Source: an uncultured Lachnospiraceae bacterium | GTDB lineage: Bacteria > Bacillota > Clostridia > Lachnospirales > Lachnospiraceae | NCBI GenBank assembly: GCA_947565425.1 | Contig: CANOFW010000014.1 | Coordinates: 1 to 64,000 of the forward strand | Reading direction: 5' to 3' | DNA length: 64,000 bases | Part shown: positions 14,672 through 25,835 of the stretch, in pieces | Numbering within the stretch: the first letter of the stretch is position 1 | Layout of the letters: each line of letters starts with the position of its first letter | The notes under the pieces: generated by a model | The model's database searches: none | Seen by the model: the letters and a program-made list of their open reading frames with translations, nothing else | What the model was told of the DNA's origin: nothing | Position numbers and translations under genes: made by a program

Positions 14672-17600
14672 ATGAAAAGAAGAAGAGTAAAATTACTGAG
14701 CCTGTTGCTGGCGGCAAGTATGGCGATGTCGGGTGTAACGCCGGTCATGGCTTCGGAAGTAAAGGTCTTACAAGAAGAGGCTGTATTAGCGGAGTAAAGA
14801 CAGATGGATTTTTCAGGATTGGCTGCGGAGTATTGGACGACCAAAGGCAGCGGCAAAAATGTGGAATTTGACCAGTTAATGTCGAATAGTATTGATTACT
14901 ACATTCAATACCGGGACATGGATGGCAAATTGAAAGAACAGACAGGCCGTGAGGACGCGGCAGGCGTCCGTTGGACGGGCAGGTTAAAGGTGCCGGAAAC
15001 AGGGAATTATACGTTTTATTCAGATTCCGACAATGGGTTTCGTTTGTGGATCAATGGAGAACAGTTGATTGATTACTGGGATGGAAATTCCTGGAATGTA
15101 CCACAGACCAGTAAGCAGCTTTTTTTGGAAGCAGGGAAATATTATGAGTTTCGTGCTGATTATTTTGAATATGAAGGCGGATCGAATGTTGTTCTCTCCT
15201 GGAGCAATGACCAGGGGATTGCGCGCAGCACAGCAGTGCCGGGAACGGCGTTTTTTCTGCCGGAAGATTTTGCCGGGGTTTATATCTCAGAATTAGATAC
15301 CTCGAAAGCAAATTTAACCGAGGGACAGGGCTTTGATGGACATGTAACGGTGAACGGCATAGGCTTTTCCGAGCAAACGAGTTTTGAGATTGTCAAAGGG
15401 AATGGAGCGTCCCTGCAAGGCTCAGCGACCTTGGATGTAATTTCTGTCACGGAAACGCAGGCGGAGGTCAATGTTTCCCCACTTATGGCAGGCACTTATA
15501 AGATAAAGGCAGTCGATGGCAATAAAAACGTACTCTCTAAAAGTATGTTGGTCGTGTTGACGGAAACAGCCGAAGGACAGACCAGGGCGGAACGTCCGAG
15601 AGCCGATTGGGAAAGAACGGATTTTGTGAATCTTAACGGCTGGTGGGACTTTGCGTTTGATCCGGGAGAAGAAGGGCAAAGCAAAGGATGGCATCAAGAA
15701 GATGCAGTATTGGAGCAGAAGATTAATGTGCCGTTTTGTTGGGAATCTTCTTTGAGCGGTGTGGAGGACACCGATTATCTGGGCCAGGCATGGTATCAGA
15801 AAAAGATAACGCCGGATGCCTCCTGGCAAGGACGAAAAATTTTTCTAAAATTCGGAGCGGTAGACTGGAAATGTAAGCTTTGGGTAAATGGCCAGGAAGT
15901 TGGCGAGCATGTTGGCGGGTATAATGCCTTTGAGTTTGATGTGACGGAGTACATAAAACCGGGAGAGGAAAACACGGTTACGCTTTGGGTGGAAGATTAT
16001 GGAAGTTATGGCGATGACAGCTATCCGGCGTTGATAGGCAAACAGGGTAGGAACGCTCCTTGCGGTTACATTCATACCAGCGGAATCTGGCAGACAGTGG
16101 GCCTGGAGGCACGCAGCGCCACCTATCTGGATAATGCGAAAGCAGCTACGGATGTAGACAATTCTTCTGTTACATATACCATGGATATTACTTCGGATGC
16201 AGCGCAGGAGTTGACAGTAGAGTATGATTTTGAAAGCAAGGTTTATGATCTCGCGCAGGAGAAAGATGTCTCTACAGGTTCTGTCATAAAGGGCTCGCAG
16301 AAGGTTCCGGTTACGGAAGGAAAAAGTACGGTGGATTTGCAGGCTGTCACTGTAGAAAATCCCAAGTTGTGGAACTATCATGATCCCAATTTGTATTATG
16401 GGACGTTGACCGTAAAGAACGCTCAGGGCGCTGTATTAGATAAGGTAAAGACTTACTTTGGCATGAGAAAGGTAGAGCAGAAGTATTTTGATGAGAGCTT
16501 GGGTGTAAAATATATTTATATCAATCATGAGCCTGTCTATATGTCGGGACTTTTGGATCAGGGATTTTGGGAAGAGGGAATCTATACGGCTCCCTCAGAG
16601 GAAGCATTGAGGTACGATATTCTCAAAATGAAGGAAGCAGGCTTTAACATGATTCGTAAACATCTGAAAGTGGAAGACCCGCTTCAATATTATTGGTGTG
16701 ATAAATTAGGCATGATGGTATGGCAGGATATGCCTCATGCGACGGCGATGGTACCTGATAAAACGGGAGATGCCACTCCCGGCCGTCAGTATTATGAAGA
16801 ATGCTTAGATGCCATGATGAATATGAACTATAATCATCCCTCTATCGTTGCGGTGATGTTGTTTAATGAGACCTGGGGGCTTCAGAAAGCCTATTTTGAT
16901 GGCAAGAGGGATGTAGTTGCAGCAGACGGAAAGAGCACGAAAACCTGGGTGGAAGAACTATTCCACAGAACAAAGGCCATCAATGATAATTTGTTGGTGG
17001 AAGATATGAGCCCTTGTAATTTTGACCATGTGCAGCCGACAGAGCTTAACACCTATCATATGTATCCGGGCAGCTATGGGGAGACCGTGAATGTGGTAGA
17101 GCGGTTTGTGAATAACGCCTATGTTGGCTCGAAAGAGGGCTTTAAGTTTGGTGAAGTTCAAGATGGTGATCCGCTGCTGAACAGTGAGTATGGCGGTGTA
17201 GGAGCGTATGCAGGAGACTTTGACGTTTCTTATTGTTTTAAATATATGACGGATATCCAGAGGCGCTATGAGAAGCAGAGTGGATTTGTCTATACCGAGC
17301 CTTATGATGTAGAGTATGAGCGCAATGGTATTATGACGTATGACAGGAATATGAAAATATTCGGTTATGATGAGATTGCTTACGGCGGCGATATGTCTAT
17401 CCGAGACTTGACGCAAGAGATTTATATAGGAATCGTAGATCAGCCAATGCGTAACGTAGTTCCGGGACAGAAGATGAAGACGAAGGCGATGGCAATTGGC
17501 TGGACAAATGATCTTCCTAAGACAGTGATTATGAAATGGAGATTTGATGGCACAGACATTTATGGAAATCAAATCAGCACCGGGATTTCCGGGGAAAAGA

Positions 17601-19165
17601 AAATCAACATGAGCCCGTATCGAAAAGCGTCGGCTACGATTGAGTATACGACGCCCTCCCAGGCATGTGTGGGAACTTTAACCGTATGGCTGGAAGACGG
17701 AGACGGCAGAAAGCTTGCGAAGAATTTTACCAATGTGGCGGTGAAGGATCAGACGGCTGGCAATGAGGCTTATACGCAGAAGAATCAGGATGGTTCGCTT
17801 AGTTTAAAGGCAAAAGTGGACAATGCAAAAATGGTTTCCAGTCAAGGGGCAGAAACGCAAACTTATCGTTACACAATCCCGGAAGACTATGATTTCGCAA
17901 AATTAAAAGGCATGCGTGTATTAGCGGAAGCGTCCTCTTACAAGTCACAGTTGGGAACGGACAAGAATCTTTCCTCCTTCTCATCGGAATGGGGACAGAC
18001 GGCAGAAGGAAGGGAACGTCCATCGGATTTGACGGTATCTGTGAACGGCGTGGAATTAGATACTGTGTATCTGCCGGATAATCCACGCGATATGCGGGGA
18101 ACGCTTTCCTTGAACAGACCGAATAATGGAAATACCAGTGCAGGAGATTTTGGCTACTTGATCAATATAAGTGTTACGGACGACAAATTGCAGCAAATCA
18201 AAGAAGCAATGGGTGAGGACCGTATGATTTCTGTTACCTATCAGGTGAAAGAAAATGCGAAACATAACAATGGATTCCGTATTTATGCCGCGGAATATGG
18301 GCGTTATGCAGTAAATCCTACATTGATCCTTAATCCGACAGACCAGGCAATCGCCGGTGTGGTAGATCAGGAGCAAAAAGTAGAGGTCAAAGGCGACAAC
18401 TATAGTGTGGAAGCTGCTTTGGAGAAAAATGAGAGCTATATTGTCAGAGATGACGCGCAGGGCGGATACCGTGTAGAAATTACGGCAGATGGAAGCAAAG
18501 TCGTTCTTACAAATATAAAAACAGGAGAAACAGTGGCACAGGCAAATCTGCCGGGCAAGCAGGAAGCATATCAGGTAAAGGTCACCTTGTTTGACGAACA
18601 GATCCGTGTTTATGTGGACAACGACCCGCAACCTGTCATAAATATCTATGATAAGAGCGGGTTTACAGGAGGCGTAACGGTTCAGCCGGGAGCGGAAAAC
18701 GTAGTGGTGGCGCCGGAATCGTACGAAACAGTCAAGGCGGGTACAAAAGATGAACTGCCAAGCGTAAATTTTACAGACGATTTTAGCGTAGATACATTAG
18801 ACAGTCACTATGAGAAAATGGGCAACAATATCCAGGCAAACGTAACAGACGGTGAATTGAAGCTGTCGGCAGGGATGGGCGATAAACTGATTATCAAGGA
18901 TTTGAAGATGGCGGACGGCGTCTATGAGGCGGATTTCACATTGAGAAATTTAACGGATAATGGCGGTAATGTCGGATTTACATTCCGCTCAACGAATTAT
19001 CAGGTGGGCGCAGATGGTCTGGACGGTTATTATGCAGGGATAGGCAACGGTTATGTGCAGCTTGGACGCATGAATAACAATTGGAAGGAACTTGCCCGGG
19101 AAAGAGACGCTAACTTGAAGACAGGCACATTATATGGAAAAAGAGCTGAAAGATACGGCTTATGA
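14672..19165 (+). pseudogene. Secreted GH2 glycoside hydrolase, nonsense-split and 3'-truncated
   Basis: A signal peptide of 41 codons (MKRRRVKLLSLLLAASMAMS...) with an AAAGGAGG site is followed by an in-frame TAA at 14795. The same frame then continues from an ATG at 14804 for 1453 codons. Domains are PA14 (about 1-145 of the second part), a TIG-like strand region, the GH2 sugar-binding domain (265-430), Ig-like, and a TIM barrel with acid/base Glu in FNETWG and nucleophile Glu in LNSEYGG. Two further beta domains follow, including a cut-off concanavalin-like domain ending near 19130. There the reading joins the middle of a sugar-binding-protein gene and stops. The enzyme would cleave beta-galactoside or beta-glucuronide-type plant or host glycans. 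Without export and a C-terminus it is probably dead; cytoplasmic synthesis from 14804 is possible but lacks a good ribosome site. Confidence 0.82.
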
Positions 19166-20408
19166 TGCGATGGCGGCTATGCAGGAACGGTTAAAGGATG
19201 TGGATGTGGTTTTTGCCAATAGTGATTATGTGGCGCAAGGCGCATATGAGGCGTTGAGGGATATGGGCTTGGAACAATCCATACAGATTGTGGGAACCGA
19301 TGGATTTACCGGCGAAGATGAGGGTGTGGACATGGTAATGCAGGGAAAGATGGCAGCCACGATTTCCTGCCCGACCGGGGGCCGGGAGGCAATTCAATAT
19401 GCGACTAACATTTTAGAGCAGGAGAGTGGCGTGCCTAAGCAGGTGATTTTGCGCAGCCGTACGATTACAAAAGAGAATGCAGACTGGTATTTAGCGGAAT
19501 TGAAGAAGGAGACGAAGGATGCTGGCGATGTCATTACCATGGGTTATTCCCAAGTAGGGCAGGAGAGTAAATGGCGGCTTGCCAATACGCGTTCTATCCA
19601 GGAAGCGGCACGAGAATTTAACATTCGTCTATTGTTTGACGATGCGAACCAATCGCAGGAAAAGCAAATTGCAGCAATTCGCCGATTTATTCAAGAGAGA
19701 GTGGACGTTATCGTTGTTTCACCCGTGGTTGAGACAGGGTGGGATGAGGCGCTAAAAGAAGCGAAAGAAGCGGGTATTCCCGTGGTGATGTCAGATCGGA
19801 AAGTGGTGACGGAGGAAAAAGACCTGACTACGACCTATATAGGGGCGGATTTTCTGGAGGAAGGGCGCAGGGCGATGCGTTGGATTCGCGACAACATCTC
19901 GCCTTACAAAGAAGAGATGAAAATTTTAGAGCTCAAAGGGAACAAAGGCGCTTCCCCTACAGAAGAACGGGGAAGAGGATTTGCGGAGATCTTAAAAGAA
20001 TGCCCGAATTATCAGATCGTATATTCAGAGTACGGTAATTTCACCTATGAGGAAGGAAAAGAGATTATAGAAACGTATTTGCACAATCATGTGTGGGATG
20101 TGGACATTATTTATGCTCATAATGACGATATGGCGTTAGGCGCGATTGAGGCGCTGGAGCAATCTGGAATTACCCCGGGGAAAGATGTAAAGATAATATC
20201 TGTGGATGCAACGAGAGAAGCATTTCAGGCGATGGTGGAAGGCAAACTCAATTGTGCGGTAGAGTGTAATCCGCTTTTGGGCGCGCCGTTGATGAAGGCG
20301 GTTCGCGATATGGTTTCCGGCAAAGAGATGCCGGTGCGGATTATTACGGAGGAAAAAGTCTATGACGAGAGTATGGCAGAAGATTTGATTAATCTGCGCG
20401 CCTATTAG
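19134..20408 (+). pseudogene. Tandem periplasmic sugar-binding protein, 5' part missing
   Basis: The 424-residue frame begins inside a type-1 sugar-binding lobe: DVVFANSDYVAQGAYEALRDMG through ILRSRTITKENADWY is the C-terminal lobe of a ribose/galactose-type binding protein or LacI-like sensor. From about residue 135 a second, complete YtfQ-like binding domain follows (VITMGYSQVGQESKW, VDVIVVSPV, DIIYAHNDDMALGA, ISVDATREAF). The N-terminal lobe of the first domain and the signal peptide are absent. The sequence before base 19134 belongs to the GH2 gene in another frame. The simplest explanation is a deletion joining two genes, or an assembly join. Tandem binding domains of this kind are usually sensor inputs beside two-component systems. 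Confidence 0.75.
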
Positions 20409-20555
20409 AACAGTCGCTTTTGAGCATATTGGTTAAGCTAAAAAATAGTAAAAAGAGACAAAATAATTGTAAATAAAAAAAGTGGTAAGTTTGATAAAAT
20501 TTAGGTGTCTCAGAAAAAGAGTAAGACGTAATCAATAAAAGAAAGGATGAGGAGC

Positions 20556-23500
20556 ATGAGGAAACGGAAAAGCTTTATGGCGTTGTTATTGTCGGCATCA
20601 ATTATATTTTCCAATAGTATGACGATGTCTGGTGTGATGGCCGCGCCGCCGCAAGAAGCAGAAGGGACAGGAGTTGCAAGCGGTGAAGGGGGGAGAGAGG
20701 CAGAAGAGATATTGTATGTGGCGAATCTGGATAATCTGGATGAGTTTGACACCTATCGGGGCGCAACGCCGGGAGTGGTGAGCGCTAGCGACGGCGTTTT
20801 GAAGATTGATGGTGGAAATGGAAATAAGGCAATTGCCAAAGACAAAGAATTTACGGATTTTACATACGAGGCGGACGTAACCGTAAAGAGCAGCAAGGAC
20901 CCGGATCAAAGGAGGCAGGAGGCTCAGGGAGGTATTTTGTTCCGCGCATCAAAATCTGGGCATGATCATCCAGACCGTTATCATGGCTATTATTTCTGTT
21001 TAAACGTGCGTGACCAGATGGTTGTGCTGGGGCGTTCTTCCGGAGATAACTGGACGGAGATTGCTACCAAGAAAATGACCATCAAATATGGAACAACTTA
21101 TCGTCTAAAGGTAACCGCATATGGCGACCATATCACCTGTTATGTAGATGACAATGGAAAAAATTATGCCAAAATTGACGTGATAGACAGCGAGCATTCT
21201 GCTGGAAGTATCGGTGGGCGAAACTGGTTTTCGGAAACAGAATACTCCAATATGAAAGTAAGCAAATATCAGGAGACGGCTTTGGATGAAAGCGCATCTT
21301 ATACAAATCCGTTGTTGAATATGTGTGCAGATCCGGATGTTCTCTATCATAACGGAACTTATTTTCTATATCCCACAAATGCAGGGGACGCAAATGACGA
21401 CGAGGGGTTCAAAGTGTACACCTCTACCGACTTGGTGCACTGGGCGGAAAAAGGTTTTGCCTTCCGCAAAGGAGATGGCTGGGGCGCCAACAACTTCTGG
21501 GCGCCGGACATTATTGAGCGGGACGGCATCTTTTATATGTACTATGTAGCCGATGAGCATATTTGCGTGGCAACGAGCGATTCACCGTTAGGGCCGTTTA
21601 CGCAAGATGAATTTAAACCGATGCATAGTAATAAAGAGATAGACGCTCATGTATTTTATGATGAGCCATCCGGGAAATACTACATATATTTTGTGCGTTT
21701 TGACAATGGAAACGTCATGTATGGGGCAGAACTCAATGACGACATGAAGACGATTAAGGAAGATACTGTCACCAGGCTTTTTGCAGCAGACCAGGGCTGG
21801 GATCAAGATATGGGAAATATCAATGAAGGCCCCTTTATGCTGACGAAGGATGGCAAGTATTATCTGACATATTCTGGAGCGCATTTCCAGAGTATCAATT
21901 ACGGAGCGGCTTATGCAGTTGCCGATAGTCCTTTGGGAACTTATACGAAGTATAAAAACAATCCAATTATGAAATCAAATTCTTTGGCTCACGGCACGGG
22001 TCATCACTGTATCACGGAGTCCCCGGACGGCACAGAGCTATTTATGGTATATCACAGGCACCATGATTTGCAGAATACAGAGCCAAGGCAGCTTTGTATT
22101 GATCGTATGCAATTTACCGAAGATGCAGATGGCGAGACAGTTCTTGAAGTAAAAGGACCGACGGTAACGCCGCAGGCGCTTCCTTCCGGTGCGGTAGACG
22201 TCAACAACTTTATTGAATTTGACAGCGCATCCTTAAAAGATATTACGATAGAAGCAGGGACGCCATCCGCAGAATGGGGACTTCCGTCTCAGGTCGGCAT
22301 GCTCACATCCAAAGGAGATGCACAGACTGTATACAAAGCGGATGTGACTTGGGAAATCCCAGATTATGATATCAATGACCGCGAGCAGAAAGAAATAAAG
22401 GTAAAAGGCACGGCAGTGCTTCCGGAGGGAGTAGCGAACCTGGGCAATCTTTCCCTCAATACGGAAATAAAAGTAGTTGTCAATGAGGGAGGAGAAGCTC
22501 CCATCAGCTATAAAGTGGAGAAGTTGGAGGCAGAGTATGCCATTTTGAAAGGCAAGGCAAAGGCAGTGGCTCACAATGCAGCTTCCGGCGGCATGAAAGT
22601 AGGATATATTGACGATCAGGAGTCGACCGTTACCTTTACCTTAACGGCGCCAATGGACGGCGTTTATCGCATTGAAGTGGCGGCAGATGGAGATCCGGCG
22701 TTCCCCTATCCGGGGCATATGTATTGGGTCAATGACGACATTTCCAATGCCCAGCAGATTTATTATCAAGTTGCAGGATTTGATAACTGGATTCTGTATC
22801 CTATAGAATTAGAGCTGAAAGAAGGCAAAAATACGTTGACCTTTACCCACTCGGGAAGAGAATCGAGCTTTGCGGAATTAGATTATATCAATTTCTATAC
22901 GGCATATCCTCAGGTGAAGCTCACGGTAGAAGGAGCGGAAATGGAAGGGTTTGACATGGACAAATCTTTGTATGAGCAAAAGGTTGAAAATCTAGCTTCG
23001 CTTCCGCAAATAGGGGCCTCTGTCAATGAAGAAGTGAAAGAGCTGTTCCATGTCAGCGTAAGGCAGGGCACAAAAGAGCGGCCGGAGGCTTCCGTGATTG
23101 TTACTGGTCCGCAAGGGTCAGGATTTGAGAAGCGTTATACCGTTCGTTTTATTGGCTCAGAAACATTTGATAATGTATTAGTAAATTATGGCGCCGATCC
23201 CTTTGTTACTTATCAGGATGGCTACTATTACTATATTCGTGTAAAACAAGACCGCTCGATCTGGGTATCAAAGGCAAAAGAGATGAACCGAATCGGTCAG
23301 GTAGAACCGAAGAAGGTCTATGAACCGTCTGGCGACGAGCCGACAGAGGAATTATGGGCTCCCGAAATGCATTATCTGGATGGAAAATGGTACATTTATT
23401 ATACCGCAGGAGCGGGGGCAAACCATAGAATGTATGCCTTGGAGAGCAAGACGGCGGACGCCCAGGGAGAATACATCTTTAAGGGCAAGCTGGCGCCAGA

Positions 23501-25547
23501 GACAGACCGTTGGGCCATAGACCAGACTGTGCTGGAGCATGACGGACAGTTGTATGCGATCTGGTCAGGCTGGGAAGGCACTGTCAATGTAGATCAGAGA
23601 ATTTATATTGCTAAGATGGATAACCCATGGACCATTTCTGGGGAACGGGTAGAGCTCTCAAAACCGGAATATGATTGGGAAAAACAGGGCGGCAATCCGA
23701 CGATCAATGAAGGAGCGCAGATTGCTAAGGCGCCGGATGGAACGGTAAATATTGTCTATTCTGCAAGCGGAAGCTGGTCAGATTTCTATTGTCTTGGAAG
23801 CCTGACCTTGAAGAAGGGCGCCGATCCCCTGGAGAAGTCTTCCTGGATAAAGGCAGATAAGCCTGTTTTTGAGAAGAATAATTCCTCAACGTTTTCTACC
23901 GGGCATGCTTGCTTTACCACTTCGCCGGATGGAAAAGAAGATTATATCATTTATCATGCCACCAAAAATTCCGGTGATGGCTGGAATGGACGCGGTGTTA
24001 GAACACAGAGAGTATATTGGAATGAGGATGGAACGCTGGATATTGGAACCGCGTTAGAGTACAATGCACAGGTAAATTGGCCTTCTGGAACGCCTAAGTT
24101 GGCATACTACAGACTAGAAGCAGAGGATGGCGAGCGAAAAGGCAGCGCCAGCATTGTGGAAACATATAATTCCTCTGGCGGCAAAAAAGTATCAAGGCTT
24201 CGTCAGACAAACGATCAGGTCGTATTTACTGTGAACGCAAAAGAAGCGGGAACTTACAGGCTTTATCTTGGTGCAGCGACCAGTGAGGACAATGCAGGAT
24301 TGTCTGTTAAGGTAAACGATGGCCAATTCATGGATCGGTCAGTCGTAAAGTTTAACGCCAATTATACGGACAGAATTGTGGAAGACAACTGGGCTGGTTA
24401 TGAAGTGGAAGCTGTGTTGAAGCAGGGAGAAAATCTTGTAACTGTCAGTGGAAATGAGAACATGAGACCGGCAGATTTGGATTATATTGAATGGGAACCC
24501 TGCGTAAAGGAAGGTCATACATTAAAAACAGTTTCCATCACCAAAGAGGCGAACTGTGAAGAAAGCGGAAGTGAAATGAGCATGTGTACCGTATGCGAGA
24601 TGACAGTGGAAAAAGAAATCCCAGCGTTAGGACACACAGGCGGAGTGGCAACTTGCAGCAAAAAGGCGGTATGTGAGCGATGTCAGAAAGAATATGGAGA
24701 GACTGACAGCAGCAACCATGGAGAGACAGAGATAAAAAATGCCCAAGAGCCAACCTGTACGGAAACTGGTTATACGGGAGATACATGTTGTAAAGACTGC
24801 GGCACAAAATTAGAAACAGGCACTGAGCTTGCTTCTCTTGGACATAAATGGGATCAGGGCAAGGTAACAAAGCCGGCAACTGCGACGACGAACGGCGAAA
24901 GAACTTATACCTGTACCGTGTGCAGTACGAAGAGAATAGAAACGATACCGGCGTCTGGCAGCCAGGAATCCGGTAGCCTGGCAGTCGGTACGAAACTGAC
25001 AGTCGGTTCTGGCAGATACCAGGTGACAAAAGGAAAGACCGTGAAATATCTTGGTGTGGTGAAAGCGTCCGAAACCGTGAAAATTCCTGCAACCATCCAG
25101 TTCAAAGGCGTTACTTATAAAGTAACTGCCATTGCTGAGAATGCGTTTAAGGACGACAAAACTTTGACTAAGGTAACCATGGGCAGCAATATTCAAATCA
25201 TTGGCAGGAAAGCCTTCTATGGCTGTACGGGGCTTAAATCTGTCACTATTGGCAAGAATGTCGTGACGATAGGCACGCAGGCATTTGCAAAATGTACATT
25301 GTTGACGAAGATTACCATTCCGGCAAAGGTGAATAAGATTAGGACGAAGGCATTCTACAGGTGTAAGAAGTTAAAGAAAATTACAATTGTAACGAAAAAG
25401 CTTGCCAAGAATAGAGTTGGGCGCATGGCGTTTAAGGGCACATATGCGAAAGCATTTGTGAAAGTACCCAGGGGTAAATTAAAGGACTACAAAAAGATGC
25501 TGAGAGTGAGAGGAATCAGTTCCAAAGCAAAGATAGCCATCAAATAG
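20556..25547 (+). CDS. Secreted double-GH43 arabinofuranosidase/xylosidase with CBM and LRR_5 domains
   Basis: This 1663-residue exported enzyme starts with a signal peptide (residues 1 to about 30). A concanavalin-like domain (50-245) follows. Then GH43 domain 1 (250-510) has the three acids in CADPDV, EIDAHV and INEGPF. A Big_4 Ig-like domain (555-650) and a CBM6/35-like domain (655-790) come next. GH43 domain 2 (875-1165) has acids in GADPFV, AIDQTV and INEGAQI. A second CBM (1185-1310), a Cys-rich CxxC repeat region (1315-1468) and BspA-like LRR_5 repeats (1490-1660) complete it. Both catalytic triads look intact. It probably trims arabinose or xylose from plant glycans at the cell surface, with the LRR end for adhesion. 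The start at 20556 fits AAAGGA 8 bases upstream. Confidence 0.9.
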   Translation: MRKRKSFMALLLSASIIFSNSMTMSGVMAAPPQEAEGTGVASGEGGREAEEILYVANLDNLDEFDTYRGATPGVVSASDGVLKIDGGNGNKAIAKDKEFTDFTYEADVTVKSSKDPDQRRQEAQGGILFRASKSGHDHPDRYHGYYFCLNVRDQMVVLGRSSGDNWTEIATKKMTIKYGTTYRLKVTAYGDHITCYVDDNGKNYAKIDVIDSEHSAGSIGGRNWFSETEYSNMKVSKYQETALDESASYTNPLLNMCADPDVLYHNGTYFLYPTNAGDANDDEGFKVYTSTDLVHWAEKGFAFRKGDGWGANNFWAPDIIERDGIFYMYYVADEHICVATSDSPLGPFTQDEFKPMHSNKEIDAHVFYDEPSGKYYIYFVRFDNGNVMYGAELNDDMKTIKEDTVTRLFAADQGWDQDMGNINEGPFMLTKDGKYYLTYSGAHFQSINYGAAYAVADSPLGTYTKYKNNPIMKSNSLAHGTGHHCITESPDGTELFMVYHRHHDLQNTEPRQLCIDRMQFTEDADGETVLEVKGPTVTPQALPSGAVDVNNFIEFDSASLKDITIEAGTPSAEWGLPSQVGMLTSKGDAQTVYKADVTWEIPDYDINDREQKEIKVKGTAVLPEGVANLGNLSLNTEIKVVVNEGGEAPISYKVEKLEAEYAILKGKAKAVAHNAASGGMKVGYIDDQESTVTFTLTAPMDGVYRIEVAADGDPAFPYPGHMYWVNDDISNAQQIYYQVAGFDNWILYPIELELKEGKNTLTFTHSGRESSFAELDYINFYTAYPQVKLTVEGAEMEGFDMDKSLYEQKVENLASLPQIGASVNEEVKELFHVSVRQGTKERPEASVIVTGPQGSGFEKRYTVRFIGSETFDNVLVNYGADPFVTYQDGYYYYIRVKQDRSIWVSKAKEMNRIGQVEPKKVYEPSGDEPTEELWAPEMHYLDGKWYIYYTAGAGANHRMYALESKTADAQGEYIFKGKLAPETDRWAIDQTVLEHDGQLYAIWSGWEGTVNVDQRIYIAKMDNPWTISGERVELSKPEYDWEKQGGNPTINEGAQIAKAPDGTVNIVYSASGSWSDFYCLGSLTLKKGADPLEKSSWIKADKPVFEKNNSSTFSTGHACFTTSPDGKEDYIIYHATKNSGDGWNGRGVRTQRVYWNEDGTLDIGTALEYNAQVNWPSGTPKLAYYRLEAEDGERKGSASIVETYNSSGGKKVSRLRQTNDQVVFTVNAKEAGTYRLYLGAATSEDNAGLSVKVNDGQFMDRSVVKFNANYTDRIVEDNWAGYEVEAVLKQGENLVTVSGNENMRPADLDYIEWEPCVKEGHTLKTVSITKEANCEESGSEMSMCTVCEMTVEKEIPALGHTGGVATCSKKAVCERCQKEYGETDSSNHGETEIKNAQEPTCTETGYTGDTCCKDCGTKLETGTELASLGHKWDQGKVTKPATATTNGERTYTCTVCSTKRIETIPASGSQESGSLAVGTKLTVGSGRYQVTKGKTVKYLGVVKASETVKIPATIQFKGVTYKVTAIAENAFKDDKTLTKVTMGSNIQIIGRKAFYGCTGLKSVTIGKNVVTIGTQAFAKCTLLTKITIPAKVNKIRTKAFYRCKKLKKITIVTKKLAKNRVGRMAFKGTYAKAFVKVPRGKLKDYKKMLRVRGISSKAKIAIK

Positions 25548-25721
25548 TAGTCTGGCGCTATCCCCAAAAGGAAGATATTTTATAAAGGAAAGACGTTTTT
25601 TTGTAAATACTTAGAGAGAGAAATGTATTATGATGTAAGTGTAAAAAAAATATGCCTGTAGACCTCAAAATATAGATAGTTGTTGTACAGGTAGAAGCTT
25701 TTTTTCTCTCCCTTTAAATGG

Positions 25722-25757
25722 ACTGCTGCATGGTTTCGTGCAGCAGTTCAATTTTTT
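25722..25757 (+). terminator. Strong hairpin with T-run downstream of the GH43 gene
   Basis: ACTGCTGCA (25722-25730) pairs perfectly with TGCAGCAGT (25739-25747) across an 8-base loop and is followed by TTCAATTTTTT. A weaker hairpin (CCTGTA...TACAGG, about 25656-25692) with its own T-run precedes it. Together they separate the GH43 gene from the dapF-like gene; the 288-base gap holds nothing else obvious. Confidence 0.7.
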
Positions 25758-25835
25758 GAGGACTGCGGTGCACATATACCGTAAAACCAAGGCATAAAAT
25801 GTAGAAATCATATAGTTTCAAGGAAGCGTAAAGCC

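Noticed and set aside
14229..14717. Long minus-strand open frames between 14.2 and 14.7 kb
   Set aside because: They run through the family A repeat and the start of the GH2 gene, have no ribosome site, and contain palindromic DNA, so they are chance frames.
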